Assembly: GCA_015657635.1 (NCBI GenBank)
Contig: JACDQM010000184.1
Span: 1-35,841 of the forward strand
Length of the DNA stretch: 35,841 nt
Source: Roseateles sp.
Lineage (GTDB): Bacteria > Pseudomonadota > Gammaproteobacteria > Burkholderiales > Burkholderiaceae_C
Direction of reading: 5' to 3'
Shown: piece by piece, positions 24,979-33,645 of the stretch
Layout: each line of letters starts with the position of its first letter
How positions within the stretch are numbered: the stretch's first letter is position 1
Translations under genes and position numbers: made by a program
The notes under the pieces: generated by a model
Told to the model about the DNA's origin: nothing
Database searches by the model: none
The model's input: the letters and a program-made list of their open reading frames with translations, nothing else

Positions 24979-26207
24979 AGATCCTGCTGCTGAGCCAGCA
25001 CTTCTGGCCCGAGTCTTTTCGCATCAACGAAGTGGCGCAGTCCCTCGTCGAGCAAGGCTGCGAGGTGACCGTGCTCACCGGCAAGCCCAACTATCCCGAG
25101 GGCCAGGTCTTCCCTGGCTACCGAGCCGGCGGCATCCAGCGCGAGCGGCGCGACGGCTACGAAATCGTGCGCGTGCCGCTGCTGCCGCGTGGCGCTGGCG
25201 GCGCGCGGCGCCTGGTGCAGAACTATCTGTCTTTTCTGTTCTGCGCCAGCGTGCTGGGGCCCTGGGCCTTGCGCGCGCAGCGTTTCGACGCGATCTTCGT
25301 CTACGGCACTTCGCCCATCTTGCAGGCTATCGCCGGGATCGTGCTGAAGTGGCTCAAAGGCGCCGCCCTGGTCGCCTGGGTGCAGGATCTCTGGCCGGAC
25401 AGTCTGGAGATGACTGGCTTCGTGAAGAACCGCCGTGCGCTCGCCGCCGTGGCCGTCGTGGTGCGCTGGATCTATCGACGCTGCGATCTGCTGCTGGTGC
25501 AGTCGCGGGCTTTCCTCGTGCCGGTGCGAGCCATGGCTGGCGCCACGCCCGTCGACTACCACCCGAACCCGGGCGATCGCGAGACGGCATCTGTCGCTCT
25601 GGATGAGCCGGCGCTTCGCCTGGATGCCCAGGCCTTCAACATCGTCTTTGCCGGCAATCTGGGCACCGTGCAGGCCTTGGAGGCCGTACTGGACGCCGCT
25701 GAGCAACTGGGGTCGGCCAGCCCGGTGCGCTGGTGGCTGATCGGCAGCGGCGCGCGTTCGGCCTGGTTGGCCGAGCAGATTGAGGCGCGTGGGCTCAGCC
25801 GGGTGATGCTGCCCGGTCGTTTCGAGCCGGCGCAGATGCCGGCGATCTTCGCCCAGGCCGATGCACTGCTGGTGAGCCTTTGTAAAGGGCCGGCGATGAG
25901 TCTGACCATCCCGAGCAAAATACAGGCCTATCTGGCAGCCGGTCGGCCGATTCTGGCCGCCATGGATGGAGAGGGCGCGCGCGTGGTTGCGGAGGCTGGA
26001 GCGGGCATGGCCAGTCCGGCTGAAGACGCTGCGGCCCTTGCGGCGGCTGCACGACAATTGCAGTCCCTGAACGCTGAGGCACGCCAGGCCATGGGTGTGG
26101 CGGGGCGCCGCTACTACGAAGAACATTTCGCGCCGGACATGCTGGCGCGGGCCCTGGTGGCGCAGTTCGACTGTGCCATCAAGAACCGAGAGAGTGCAGA
26201 GAAATGA
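24975..26207 (+). CDS. wbuB: WbuB-like glycosyltransferase (probable L-FucNAc transferase)
   Basis: A 410-residue GT4 enzyme similar in pattern to E. coli O26 WbuB, which is associated with FucNAc addition to lipid-linked intermediates. The N-terminus MKILLLSQHFWPESFRINEV and VTVLTGKPNYPEGQVFPGY are characteristic. Next come a hydrophobic stretch FDAIFVYGTSPILQAIAGIV, AWVQDLWPDSLEMTGF, VDYHPNPGD, and the donor domain with NIVFAGNLGTVQALEAVLDA and LTIPSKIQAYLAAGRPILAA. It is followed directly (ATGA overlap) by three enzymes that make UDP-L-FucNAc, the same grouping as in fnl/wbj clusters, which supports the donor assignment. Sequence supports the subfamily; the sugar is inferred from neighbours. 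Confidence 0.85.
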   Translation: MKILLLSQHFWPESFRINEVAQSLVEQGCEVTVLTGKPNYPEGQVFPGYRAGGIQRERRDGYEIVRVPLLPRGAGGARRLVQNYLSFLFCASVLGPWALRAQRFDAIFVYGTSPILQAIAGIVLKWLKGAALVAWVQDLWPDSLEMTGFVKNRRALAAVAVVVRWIYRRCDLLLVQSRAFLVPVRAMAGATPVDYHPNPGDRETASVALDEPALRLDAQAFNIVFAGNLGTVQALEAVLDAAEQLGSASPVRWWLIGSGARSAWLAEQIEARGLSRVMLPGRFEPAQMPAIFAQADALLVSLCKGPAMSLTIPSKIQAYLAAGRPILAAMDGEGARVVAEAGAGMASPAEDAAALAAAARQLQSLNAEARQAMGVAGRRYYEEHFAPDMLARALVAQFDCAIKNRESAEK

Positions 26208-27073
26208 CGGAGAAGAATCGCCTGCTGGTGCTGGGCGCCAGCGGCATGCTGGGCAATGCGGTGCTGCGCTGGTTCGCACAAGATGCGAGCTATCAAGTCT
26301 TTGGCTCGGTGCGCAGCCTCTCCTCGGTCAGGGGCCTGCAGGCCCAGGCGCCGCAAGCGCAATTCGTGGCCGGCATCGATGTGGAGAGCTTGGACAGCTT
26401 GACCCGTCTGTTCGCGCAGGTGCGGCCCGACGTGGTGGTGAATTGCATCGGCGTGGTCAAGCAGCTGGCCGAGGCCGATGACCCGCTGACGGCCATTCCG
26501 ATCAACGCCTTGCTGCCGCACCGGCTGGCGCGTCTGGCCCAGGTGGCGGGTGCGCGCCTGGTGCATGTCAGTACCGACTGCGTGTTCTCGGGCAAGAAGG
26601 GCGGCTATCTGGAGACTGATCCCTCGGACGCCTACGACCTCTATGGCCGCAGCAAGCTGATGGGTGAAGTGGACTATGAGAACGCGATCACGCTGCGCAC
26701 CTCCATCATTGGTCACGAGCTGAATAGTGCGCACGGACTGGTGGGCTGGTTCCTGTCGCAAACGGGGCCGGTGCGCGGCTTCACCAAGGCGATCTTCTCG
26801 GGCCTGCCCACGGTGGAGCTGGCGCGCGTGATCCAGCAGCATGTGCTGCCGAAGCCTGGGCTGCGCGGCACCTATCACGTCTCGACGGATCCCATCGACA
26901 AGTACACCCTGCTCAAGTTGGTGGCCGCCGCCTATGGCCGCACGAGCGAGATCGCACCGGACGACAAGCTGGTGATTGACCGTTCTCTGAACTCGGACCG
27001 GTTCCGCGCCGCCACGGGCTACCAGCCGCCTGCCTGGCCCGAGTTAGTGCAGCGCATGCGCGATTTCGGCTGA
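26204..27073 (+). CDS. fnlB: UDP-L-FucNAc pathway reductase FnlB (RmlD-like SDR; WbjC/Cap5F type)
   Basis: A 289-residue extended short-chain dehydrogenase/reductase. It has the Rossmann motif LVLGASGMLGNAVL, then NCIGVVKQLAEADDPLTAIP, HVSTDCVFSGKKGGYLE and the catalytic YGRSK (Tyr-x-x-x-Lys). In the fnl pathway this enzyme reduces the 4-keto intermediate made by FnlA. It overlaps wbuB (ATGA) and lies 35 bases before fnlA. RmlD of the dTDP-rhamnose pathway is the close relative, but no rmlA, rmlB or rmlC is present, and the fnlA/fnlC neighbours point to L-FucNAc. The long C-terminal reductase extension of some Cap5F homologues is absent. Confidence 0.88.
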   Translation: MTEKNRLLVLGASGMLGNAVLRWFAQDASYQVFGSVRSLSSVRGLQAQAPQAQFVAGIDVESLDSLTRLFAQVRPDVVVNCIGVVKQLAEADDPLTAIPINALLPHRLARLAQVAGARLVHVSTDCVFSGKKGGYLETDPSDAYDLYGRSKLMGEVDYENAITLRTSIIGHELNSAHGLVGWFLSQTGPVRGFTKAIFSGLPTVELARVIQQHVLPKPGLRGTYHVSTDPIDKYTLLKLVAAAYGRTSEIAPDDKLVIDRSLNSDRFRAATGYQPPAWPELVQRMRDFG

Positions 27074-27108
27074 GCGCCGACAAACCCAGATTTCGAGAGA
27101 TTTTTCCT

Positions 27109-28119
27109 ATGTTCAAAGACAAAGTCCTGCTGATCACCGGCGGCACCGGCAGCTTCGGCAATGCCGTGCTGCAGCGTTTTCTCAAGTCCGACTTCGCCGA
27201 AATTCGCATCTTCAGTCGCGACGAGAAGAAGCAGGAAGACATGCGGATTGCGCTGAAGAGTGACAAGCTCAAGTTCTACATCGGCGATGTGCGCGACTAC
27301 GACAGCGTGCACGACGCGCTGAAAGGCGTGGACTATGTCTTCCATGCGGCGGCGCTGAAGCAGGTGCCGTCCTGCGAGTTCTATCCGATGGAGGCGGTCA
27401 AGACCAATGTGGTTGGCGCCGAGAACGTGATGCGCGCGGCGATCAACCAGGGCGTCAGCCGTGTGGTCGTGCTGTCCACGGACAAGGCGGTCTACCCGAT
27501 CAATGCGATGGGCATGTCCAAGGCCATGATGGAGAAGGTCATGGTGGCCAAGTCGCGGCTGTGCGACCCGGCCAAGACCGTGCTGTCGGCCACCCGCTAC
27601 GGCAATGTGATGGCCTCGCGCGGCTCGGTGATCCCACTGTTTCTGCAGCAGCTGCAAGACGGCAAGCCGCTGACCCTCACCGATCCCAGCATGACGCGCT
27701 TCCTGATGTCGCTGGAGGAGTCGGTGGACTTGGTGCTTTATGCCTTCGAGCATGCGCGGCCGGGCGACATCTTTGTGCAGAAGGCGCCGGCCTCCACTGT
27801 CGGTGATCTGGCTGAGGCGATGCGCCAGCTGCTGAAGAAGAACAATGAGATCAAGATCATCGGCACCCGCCACGGCGAGAAACTGTATGAATCGCTCGTC
27901 TCGCGCGAGGAGATGGCTCGCTCGGAAGACCTGGGCGGCTACTACCGCATCCCGGCGGACTCGCGCGACCTGAACTACGCCAAGTACTTCGTCGAAGGCG
28001 AGACCGCGATCTCGGAGATCGACGACTACACCTCGCACAACACCAAGCGGCTGAGCGTCGATGAGGTCAAGCAGGTGCTGCTGAGCCTGGACCTGATCAA
28101 GGAGGCTGTGCATGCTTAA
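27109..28119 (+). CDS. fnlA: UDP-GlcNAc 4,6-dehydratase/5-epimerase FnlA (WbjB/Cap5E type)
   Basis: First enzyme of UDP-L-FucNAc synthesis: an inverting 4,6-dehydratase with epimerase activity on UDP-GlcNAc. The protein has 336 residues, normal for the family. It contains VLLITGGTGSFGNAVLQRFL as the cofactor loop, FSRDEKKQEDMR, HAAALKQVPSCEFYPMEA, VVLSTDKAVYPINAMGMSK and TRYGNVMASRGSVIPLF. In the active site Met replaces the usual Tyr (MGMSK), a known feature of CapE/WbjB-type enzymes. It is cytoplasmic and, unlike the gene at 2674-4615, has no membrane part. It overlaps fnlC by 8 bases. Confidence 0.94.
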   Translation: MFKDKVLLITGGTGSFGNAVLQRFLKSDFAEIRIFSRDEKKQEDMRIALKSDKLKFYIGDVRDYDSVHDALKGVDYVFHAAALKQVPSCEFYPMEAVKTNVVGAENVMRAAINQGVSRVVVLSTDKAVYPINAMGMSKAMMEKVMVAKSRLCDPAKTVLSATRYGNVMASRGSVIPLFLQQLQDGKPLTLTDPSMTRFLMSLEESVDLVLYAFEHARPGDIFVQKAPASTVGDLAEAMRQLLKKNNEIKIIGTRHGEKLYESLVSREEMARSEDLGGYYRIPADSRDLNYAKYFVEGETAISEIDDYTSHNTKRLSVDEVKQVLLSLDLIKEAVHA

Positions 28120-29245
28120 GGTCATGACCGTGGTCGGCACGCGGCCGGAGATCATCCGGCTCTCGCGCGTGATGGCCCAGCTCGACAAGCACTGCGAGCA
28201 TGTGCTGGTGCACACGGGGCAGAACTACGACTACGAGCTCAACGAGGTCTTCTTCAGCGACCTCGGTATCCGCAAGCCCGACCACTTCCTGGAAGCGGCT
28301 GGTGCCAGCGCCGCCGAGACCATCGCGCAGGTGATCGCCAATGTCGACAAAGTGCTGGAACTGACCAAGCCCGATGCGCTGCTGATCCTGGGCGACACCA
28401 ATAGCTGCCTGGCCGCCATCGCAGCCAAGCGCCGCAAGGTGCCGATCTTCCATATGGAGGCCGGCAACCGCTGCTTCGATTTCCGCGTGCCCGAGGAGAT
28501 CAACCGCCGCATCGTCGACCACACCTCTGACATCAACTTGACCTACAGCCAGATTGCGCGCGACTACCTGCTGCGCGAGAACCTGCCGCCGGACCAGGTG
28601 ATTTGCACCGGCAGCCCTATGCGCGAGGTCATCGAGCATTACCGCCCGGGTATCGAGGCCTCGGATGTTCTGCAGCGTCAGGGCCTGACACCGGGCCAGT
28701 ATTTCGTCGTCAGCTCGCACCGCGAGGAGAACGTCGACGCGCCGGAGAACCTGCAGCGCCTGCTGGGCATCCTGAACACGCTGGCCGAGCGATTCGGCCT
28801 GCCGGTGATCGTGTCCACGCATCCGCGCACGCGCAAGCGGCTGGAAGGCCTGCTGGCGCAGCAGACCATGCACCCGCTGGTGAACTTCATGAAGCCCTTC
28901 GGCTTCCTGGACTACATCAAGCTACAGACCTCGGCGCGCGCGGTGCTGTCGGACAGCGGCACTATCACCGAAGAAAGCTCCATCCTGAACTTCCCGGCGC
29001 TGAACCTACGCGAGGTGCACGAGCGGCCCGAAGGCGTGGAAGAGGGCGCCGTGATGATGGTGGGCCTGGACGTGGAGCGCGTGCTCGACGGCTTGGTCAT
29101 CCTCGAGAGCCAGCCGCGCGGCGATGAGCGCCTGCTGCGCCTGGTGAACGACTATGCGCCGGCCAATGTCTCGGACAAAGTGCTGCGCATCATCGTGAGC
29201 TACACCGGCTTCGTGAACCGCAAGGTCTGGCGCAAGCCGGCGTGA
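28112..29245 (+). CDS. fnlC: UDP-N-acetylhexosamine 2-epimerase FnlC (WbjD/Cap5G type, WecB family)
   Basis: Last step of UDP-L-FucNAc synthesis, epimerisation at C2. The protein has 377 residues. It starts MLKVMTVVGTRPEIIRLSRV and carries HTGQNYDYELNEVFF, LILGDTNSCLAAIAAKRR, FHMEAGNRCFDFRVPEEINR, VSSHREENVD and SDSGTITEESSILNFP. The HMEAGNRCFD form fits the FnlC/Cap5G branch, where classical WecB has HVEAGLRT. GT-B-like, cytoplasmic. It overlaps fnlA by 8 bases, and a promoter-like sequence and the export genes follow, so the fnl block may end a transcription unit here. Confidence 0.93.
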   Translation: MLKVMTVVGTRPEIIRLSRVMAQLDKHCEHVLVHTGQNYDYELNEVFFSDLGIRKPDHFLEAAGASAAETIAQVIANVDKVLELTKPDALLILGDTNSCLAAIAAKRRKVPIFHMEAGNRCFDFRVPEEINRRIVDHTSDINLTYSQIARDYLLRENLPPDQVICTGSPMREVIEHYRPGIEASDVLQRQGLTPGQYFVVSSHREENVDAPENLQRLLGILNTLAERFGLPVIVSTHPRTRKRLEGLLAQQTMHPLVNFMKPFGFLDYIKLQTSARAVLSDSGTITEESSILNFPALNLREVHERPEGVEEGAVMMVGLDVERVLDGLVILESQPRGDERLLRLVNDYAPANVSDKVLRIIVSYTGFVNRKVWRKPA

Positions 29246-29249
29246 CTGC

Positions 29250-29278
29250 CTGTCAGGTGCTTGCCCCGCCGCTAGAAT
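29250..29278 (+). promoter_or_regulatory. Likely promoter of the export/co-polymerase/initiation genes
   Basis: CTGTCA at 29250-29255 (4 of 6 to TTGACA) and TAGAAT at 29273-29278 (5 of 6 to TATAAT), with an ideal 17-base spacer, in the 84-base gap after fnlC. Transcription would start near 29285. Confidence 0.45.
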
Positions 29279-29329
29279 CGCCGCCAATTTCAACCTGCGC
29301 CATGCGCGTGGGTGCCAACGAACCTGCGA

Positions 29330-31306
29330 ATGCTCCACATGCACTTCTCTGAACGACCGCTGGCTCGCTTTCTGCGCCGGGTTCTGCCGGGCACCTTGCT
29401 GTGTCTGGCATTGGCGAGCAGCTTTGGTGTTGCAGCGCAGGCCATTCCGGGCGTCGCCAATGAGCAGTTGTCCGGTGGCGGTGGGCCGGTTCGGCTGAGT
29501 CAGCCCGCAGCAGACGCGCAGACCGCGCGGGAGCGCAATTCGCGCGATAGCAAGAGCAGCAGCCTGGACCGCGGCAACACCGGGAAGAACGGTGCGCGTG
29601 ATGGCGACATCTCGCGCGATGTTTACCGCCCGAGCGAATTCGAGCAGTTCGTCCGTCAGTTGGCCGGGCTGACGCGGCCCAAGGTGGACCCGCTGGCTGA
29701 AGAGGATCAGCCGATTCGTCGGTTTGGCGTTGAACTGTTGACGCCCAAGTCTTCCGCCGAGTCCGAGCCCGTCGAGCCTGCGACCTTGGTGCCGGACGAT
29801 TATCTGGTCGGCGCGGGTGATGAGCTGGTGCTCAACCTCTGGGGCGCGGTGGAAGGGAATCTGCGGCTTACCGTGGACCGCAGCGGGCGCATCGTGATCC
29901 CGCGTGTTGGCGCGGTGTCCGTGGCCGGCCTGCGTTTTGCCGACCTCAAGCCCGCGATCGCGAAGCGGGTGGCGAACCAGTTCCGCAACTTCGAGCTGTC
30001 CGTGGGGCTGGGCCAGGTGCGGGGCATGCGGGTCTATGTAACCGGCTTCGTGCAGCGCCCGGGTGCGCAAACAGTAGGCGGCCTGTCGACGGTCTTGCAT
30101 GGCTTGATGGCTGCAGGCGGGCCGACCGCCGTCGGCAGCCTGCGCAACATTCAGCTGCGCCGCGGCGGCGTGGTCGTCGGAACTTTGGATCTTTATGACT
30201 TGCTGCTGCGCGGTGATCGCAGCGCGGACCGCGCTTTGCGGAGCGATGATGTGATTCACGTTGGCCCCGTGGGTGCCCAGGTGGGCGTCATCGGCAGCGT
30301 CAACAAGCCAGCAGTGTTCGAGTTGAAGGCAGGCGAAACGATTGCCGATGCGCTGGCCATGGCGGGCGGGCTGTCGACGGTTGCCAACCGCAACTCGGCG
30401 GTGATCCATCGTCTGGACGAGCGTGCGGGCCAAGCCCTGCGCGATGTCAAGTTGTCGGAAGCGGCCTCGCAGGCGCTGGCCAACGGGGACGTGCTCCGTG
30501 CCCTGAGCATGGCTGACATGGCACGGCCGGTGCTGCGTCAGAGCAAGCGCGTGCGCGTTGACGGCGAGGTCCAGAAGCCTGGTGACTATGTGCTGCCGGC
30601 CAACAGCACACTGGCAGATGCCTTGCAGGCGGCTGGCGGGTTGACGGCAGAAGCCTACGTGTTTGGCGCCGAGTTCACCCGCGAGTCGGTGCGCCTGTCG
30701 CAGATGGAGAACTACGACAGGACGCTGCGCGACCTGGAGTCGGAGTACACCCGCATCGCGATAAACCAGAAAGACCGGGCGGCTCCGCCAACGAGTGATG
30801 CAGTCGTGGCGCGAAGTTTGGGTCAGCTCAAGCTGATTGAGCGCCTTCGCACGATCCAGCCGACTGGACGCGTGGTGCTTCAAATGCAGCCACAGGATCC
30901 AGCGTTGCCTGAGCTCGCCTTGGAGGACGGCGACCGGCTCCACATCCCGGCAAAGCCTTCTTCGGTCAACGTGTACGGCAGCGTCTTCAACAGCGGCAGC
31001 TATGTGTTCATCAAGGGCCGCTCTTTGGATCAGTACGTTGGACTGGCCGGAGGGGTCACGAGGAGCGGCGATGGCGACAGCATGTTCGTTCTGCGCGCCA
31101 ATGGCAGCGTGGTCAGCAACCGAAGCGCGCGTGCGGCCTGGATGCTAGGCGGTGGCGCCGTGCAGTCGCTGGCCGCCTTGCCCGGAGATACTGTGTTCGT
31201 ACCCGAGGATCTGTACCGGACCAACTTCATGACCGAGGCGAAAGACTGGGCACAGATCCTTTATCAGTTCGGTCTGGGCGCAGCGGCCTTGAAGAGCTTC
31301 AAGTAA
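29330..31306 (+). CDS. Polysaccharide export protein with SLBB domains (Wza/KpsD-like)
   Basis: A protein of about 658 residues in the periplasm or outer membrane that forms the export path for the glycan. ATG 29330 is chosen; GTG 29312 and ATG 29339 are also possible, and no strong ribosome site decides. A signal peptide (LPGTLLCLALASSFG, cut after about VAAQA) has no lipobox, so it is KpsD-like rather than lipidated Wza. A Ser/Arg/Asp-rich linker follows, then the export domain YLVGAGDELVLNLWGAVEG with RIVIPRVGAVSVAGLRFAD, and several SLBB modules: RVYVTGFVQRPGAQTVGGL, VGVIGSVNKPAVFELKAGET, VRVDGEVQKPGDYVLPANST and VNVYGSVFNSGSYVF. It precedes the co-polymerase gene by 14 bases. Confidence 0.9.
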   Translation: MLHMHFSERPLARFLRRVLPGTLLCLALASSFGVAAQAIPGVANEQLSGGGGPVRLSQPAADAQTARERNSRDSKSSSLDRGNTGKNGARDGDISRDVYRPSEFEQFVRQLAGLTRPKVDPLAEEDQPIRRFGVELLTPKSSAESEPVEPATLVPDDYLVGAGDELVLNLWGAVEGNLRLTVDRSGRIVIPRVGAVSVAGLRFADLKPAIAKRVANQFRNFELSVGLGQVRGMRVYVTGFVQRPGAQTVGGLSTVLHGLMAAGGPTAVGSLRNIQLRRGGVVVGTLDLYDLLLRGDRSADRALRSDDVIHVGPVGAQVGVIGSVNKPAVFELKAGETIADALAMAGGLSTVANRNSAVIHRLDERAGQALRDVKLSEAASQALANGDVLRALSMADMARPVLRQSKRVRVDGEVQKPGDYVLPANSTLADALQAAGGLTAEAYVFGAEFTRESVRLSQMENYDRTLRDLESEYTRIAINQKDRAAPPTSDAVVARSLGQLKLIERLRTIQPTGRVVLQMQPQDPALPELALEDGDRLHIPAKPSSVNVYGSVFNSGSYVFIKGRSLDQYVGLAGGVTRSGDGDSMFVLRANGSVVSNRSARAAWMLGGGAVQSLAALPGDTVFVPEDLYRTNFMTEAKDWAQILYQFGLGAAALKSFK

Positions 31307-31320
31307 TCCCCGGGCATCAC

Positions 31321-32487
31321 ATGTCAATGCAAGAAGCGACCAACTCCTCGGCGCCTGTCGCCGGACCCGACGCGCTTGATCTGATTCTGGAGATTGCACG
31401 GCATGGTCGTTTGATCATCGGTGGTGGTCTGCTTGTCGGCGTCTTGGCGCTGGGCGCCAGCTATCTGGTCAAGCCGACCTTCACCTCCTCTACCGTGATA
31501 TTGCCGCCTCAGCAGCAGCAATCACTGGCGTCCTCGGCGCTTTCGTCGCTGGGCGCTCTGGCCGGCCTGGCTGGCGGTGCGGCGGGAGGCGTGCGCAGCC
31601 CCATCGATCAGTATGTGGCGTTGTTGCGCAGCACCACACTGGCCGATCGAATGATTGATCGATTCAATCTGCTGGAGGTGTACGAGGAGAAGCTGCGTTT
31701 CGATGCCCGCGCCTTGTTCTGGGAGCGCAGCCGCGTCTCTGCCGGGCGGCGGGACGGGCTGATCACGATTGAGATCGACGACAAGGACCCCAAGCGCGCT
31801 GCAGAGATGGCCGCCGCCATGGTCGATGAGTTTCGTCGCATGACCTCGGAGCTCGTCATCACCGAGGCACAGCAGCGCCGTTCATTCTTCGAGAAGCAGG
31901 TGCAAGCGACACGCGACAAGCTCACTGCCGCTCAGCAAGCGCTGCAGGGCAGTGGTTTGACGGCAGGAACCCTCAAGGCTGAGCCCAAGGCTGCCGCTGA
32001 AGGCTATGCCAAGCTCAAGGCCGAAGCTACGGCAGCCCAGGTGCGGCTGCAGGCGCTGTTGACGAATTTCACCGCCAACGCGCCTGAAGTGCAGCAGCAG
32101 CAGTCTCTGCTGGCGGCATTGAACGCCGAGTTGCGAAAGCAGGAGGCCAATGTTTCGCAACAGGACGCCGACTCCGGCTACATCGGCAAGTACCGCGAGT
32201 TCAAGTACCAGGAGGTGCTGTTCGAGCTGTTCTCGCGCCAGTATGAAATGGCCCGCGTGGATGAAGGCCGAGAGGGCGGCTTGACACAAGTGGTGGACGT
32301 GGCCCAGGTGCCTGAGAAGAAGAGCAAGCCCAAGCGCGCCTTCATAGGCGTGGGGGCCAGCGTCGCTGCTGGCTTGGTGCTGCTGGTATTCGTTCTGATT
32401 CGTGCCCAGTTGCGCATGTCGGACGCCAGCGGCGAGGCTCGTGCCAAGCTCGCGAAATTGCTGCCCGCCCTTTTGGGCCGGGGCTGA
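31321..32487 (+). CDS. Wzz/KpsE-like polysaccharide co-polymerase (chain-length determinant)
   Basis: A 388-residue inner-membrane protein with two helices, near residues 36-50 (IIGGGLLVGVLALGA) and near 345-362 (VGASVAAGLVLLVFVLIRA). The periplasmic part between them begins YLVKPTFTSSTVILPPQQQQ, has the family RSPIDQYVALLRSTTLADRM region, and continues as a long coiled coil (AQQRRSFFEKQVQATRDKLT, then many Gln/Ala-rich heptads). A Pro-rich VPEKKSKPKRA precedes the second helix. The C-terminal cytoplasmic part is short, with no BY-kinase domain. It controls glycan chain length with the Wzy-like and export proteins. Confidence 0.9.
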   Translation: MSMQEATNSSAPVAGPDALDLILEIARHGRLIIGGGLLVGVLALGASYLVKPTFTSSTVILPPQQQQSLASSALSSLGALAGLAGGAAGGVRSPIDQYVALLRSTTLADRMIDRFNLLEVYEEKLRFDARALFWERSRVSAGRRDGLITIEIDDKDPKRAAEMAAAMVDEFRRMTSELVITEAQQRRSFFEKQVQATRDKLTAAQQALQGSGLTAGTLKAEPKAAAEGYAKLKAEATAAQVRLQALLTNFTANAPEVQQQQSLLAALNAELRKQEANVSQQDADSGYIGKYREFKYQEVLFELFSRQYEMARVDEGREGGLTQVVDVAQVPEKKSKPKRAFIGVGASVAAGLVLLVFVLIRAQLRMSDASGEARAKLAKLLPALLGRG

Positions 32488-32498
32488 TTGACCAAGGG

Positions 32499-33593
32499 AT
32501 GCTGTCAGCCCTGGCTTTGAGTTTCGCGACCGCCTTGGTCGTGAGCTTGTTGATCATTCGCTCCGCCAGTCTTCATGGCGCCATCTCGGCAGACAACGAC
32601 TTCTCTGGCCCACAGAAGTTCCATGCGCGTGCGGTGCCGCGCATCGGTGGACTGGGCATCTTCATAGGCTTCCTGGTCGGAGCAGCGGTCTGGATCGTGC
32701 GCCTGCCAGAGTGGCGCCAGGCGTTGCTGCTCTTGCTCGCTTGTGCAGTGCCGGCCTTTGCCTCCGGCTTGATCGAAGACATCACCAAGCGTGTCAGCCC
32801 GCTGCGGCGCATGCTGGCCATCGTGTCGGCGGCGCTGCTTGGCGTGTGGCTGCTTGATGCGACGATTGACCACACCGGCATCCCCGGCCTGGACTGGATT
32901 GCCGGCTTTCCTGTCGGCGCGGCCATGCTGGCCGTGTTCGTCGTTGCTGGTGTCGCCAACTCGATCAACATCATCGACGGCTTCAACGGCCTGGCGTCGA
33001 TGTGCAGCATGATCATGCTGTCCGGCGTGGCCTTTGTGGGCTTCACGGTGGGCGACACCTGGATTGCCGGTTGCGCCTTGCTGGCCGTCGCGGCGACGCT
33101 GGGCTTCTTTGTTTGGAACTACCCGATGGGCCTGGTGTTCCTCGGTGACGGCGGGGCCTATTTCCTGGGCTTCGTGCTGGCTGAGTTGGCCATCCTGCTG
33201 ATCGCGCGCAATTCCGAGGTGTCGCCGCTGTTTCCCTTGCTGCTGTGCGCATATCCGGTCGTCGAGACGGTGTTCTCGATGTACCGTCGCAAGATCATCC
33301 GTGGCCGGCCCATGGGCATGCCGGACGGTGTGCACCTGCACAGCCTGATCTATCGCCGACTGATGCGCTGGGCCATCGGCAGTCGTGATGCCCATGTGCT
33401 GACGCGCCGCAACTCGCTGACGGCGCCTTACCTGTGGGTGGTCTGCTCCTTGTCCTCCATCCCCGCAGTGATCTGGTGGAACGACACCTTTGCGCTGGCG
33501 TGCTGGCTGGGGGTTTACGCCGCTGGGTATGTGACGATGTACTGGCGCATCGTGCGCTTCCGCACACCGCGCTGGATGGTGCTGAAGCGCTGA
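32499..33593 (+). CDS. WecA/MraY-family polyprenyl-phosphate sugar-1-phosphate transferase
   Basis: A polytopic enzyme of 364 residues that starts a glycan by moving a HexNAc-1-phosphate from UDP-sugar to undecaprenyl phosphate. It has about ten helices. Family landmarks are KFHARAVPRIGGLGIFIGF, GLIEDITKRVSP (in place of the classic DDxxD loop), VANSINIIDGFNGLASM and GLVFLGDGGAYFLGF. A cytoplasmic His-rich loop PDGVHLHSLIYRRLMR matches the His motif of WecA-type enzymes. It starts 11 bases after the co-polymerase. This is a second initiating enzyme in the window, unrelated in fold to the PglC-like one at 1229-1816. Confidence 0.92.
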   Translation: MLSALALSFATALVVSLLIIRSASLHGAISADNDFSGPQKFHARAVPRIGGLGIFIGFLVGAAVWIVRLPEWRQALLLLLACAVPAFASGLIEDITKRVSPLRRMLAIVSAALLGVWLLDATIDHTGIPGLDWIAGFPVGAAMLAVFVVAGVANSINIIDGFNGLASMCSMIMLSGVAFVGFTVGDTWIAGCALLAVAATLGFFVWNYPMGLVFLGDGGAYFLGFVLAELAILLIARNSEVSPLFPLLLCAYPVVETVFSMYRRKIIRGRPMGMPDGVHLHSLIYRRLMRWAIGSRDAHVLTRRNSLTAPYLWVVCSLSSIPAVIWWNDTFALACWLGVYAAGYVTMYWRIVRFRTPRWMVLKR

Positions 33594-33608
33594 TTGCGGG
33601 CCTGCCGA

Positions 33609-33622
33609 CGGGTGGAAACCCG
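33609..33622 (+). terminator. Weak hairpin after the WecA-like gene
   Basis: CGGGT-GGAA-ACCCG forms a 5-base stem with a tetraloop 15 bases after the stop codon. Only a short T-rich stretch (CGTTTG) follows, so it is at best a weak terminator or part of the next leader. Confidence 0.25.
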
Positions 33623-33645
33623 CGTTTGCGTGCAAGCCGGCGATA

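Noticed and set aside
29006..30943. 645-codon reverse frame across fnlC and the export gene
   Set aside because: It spans two well supported forward genes and their intergenic gap, with no family character.
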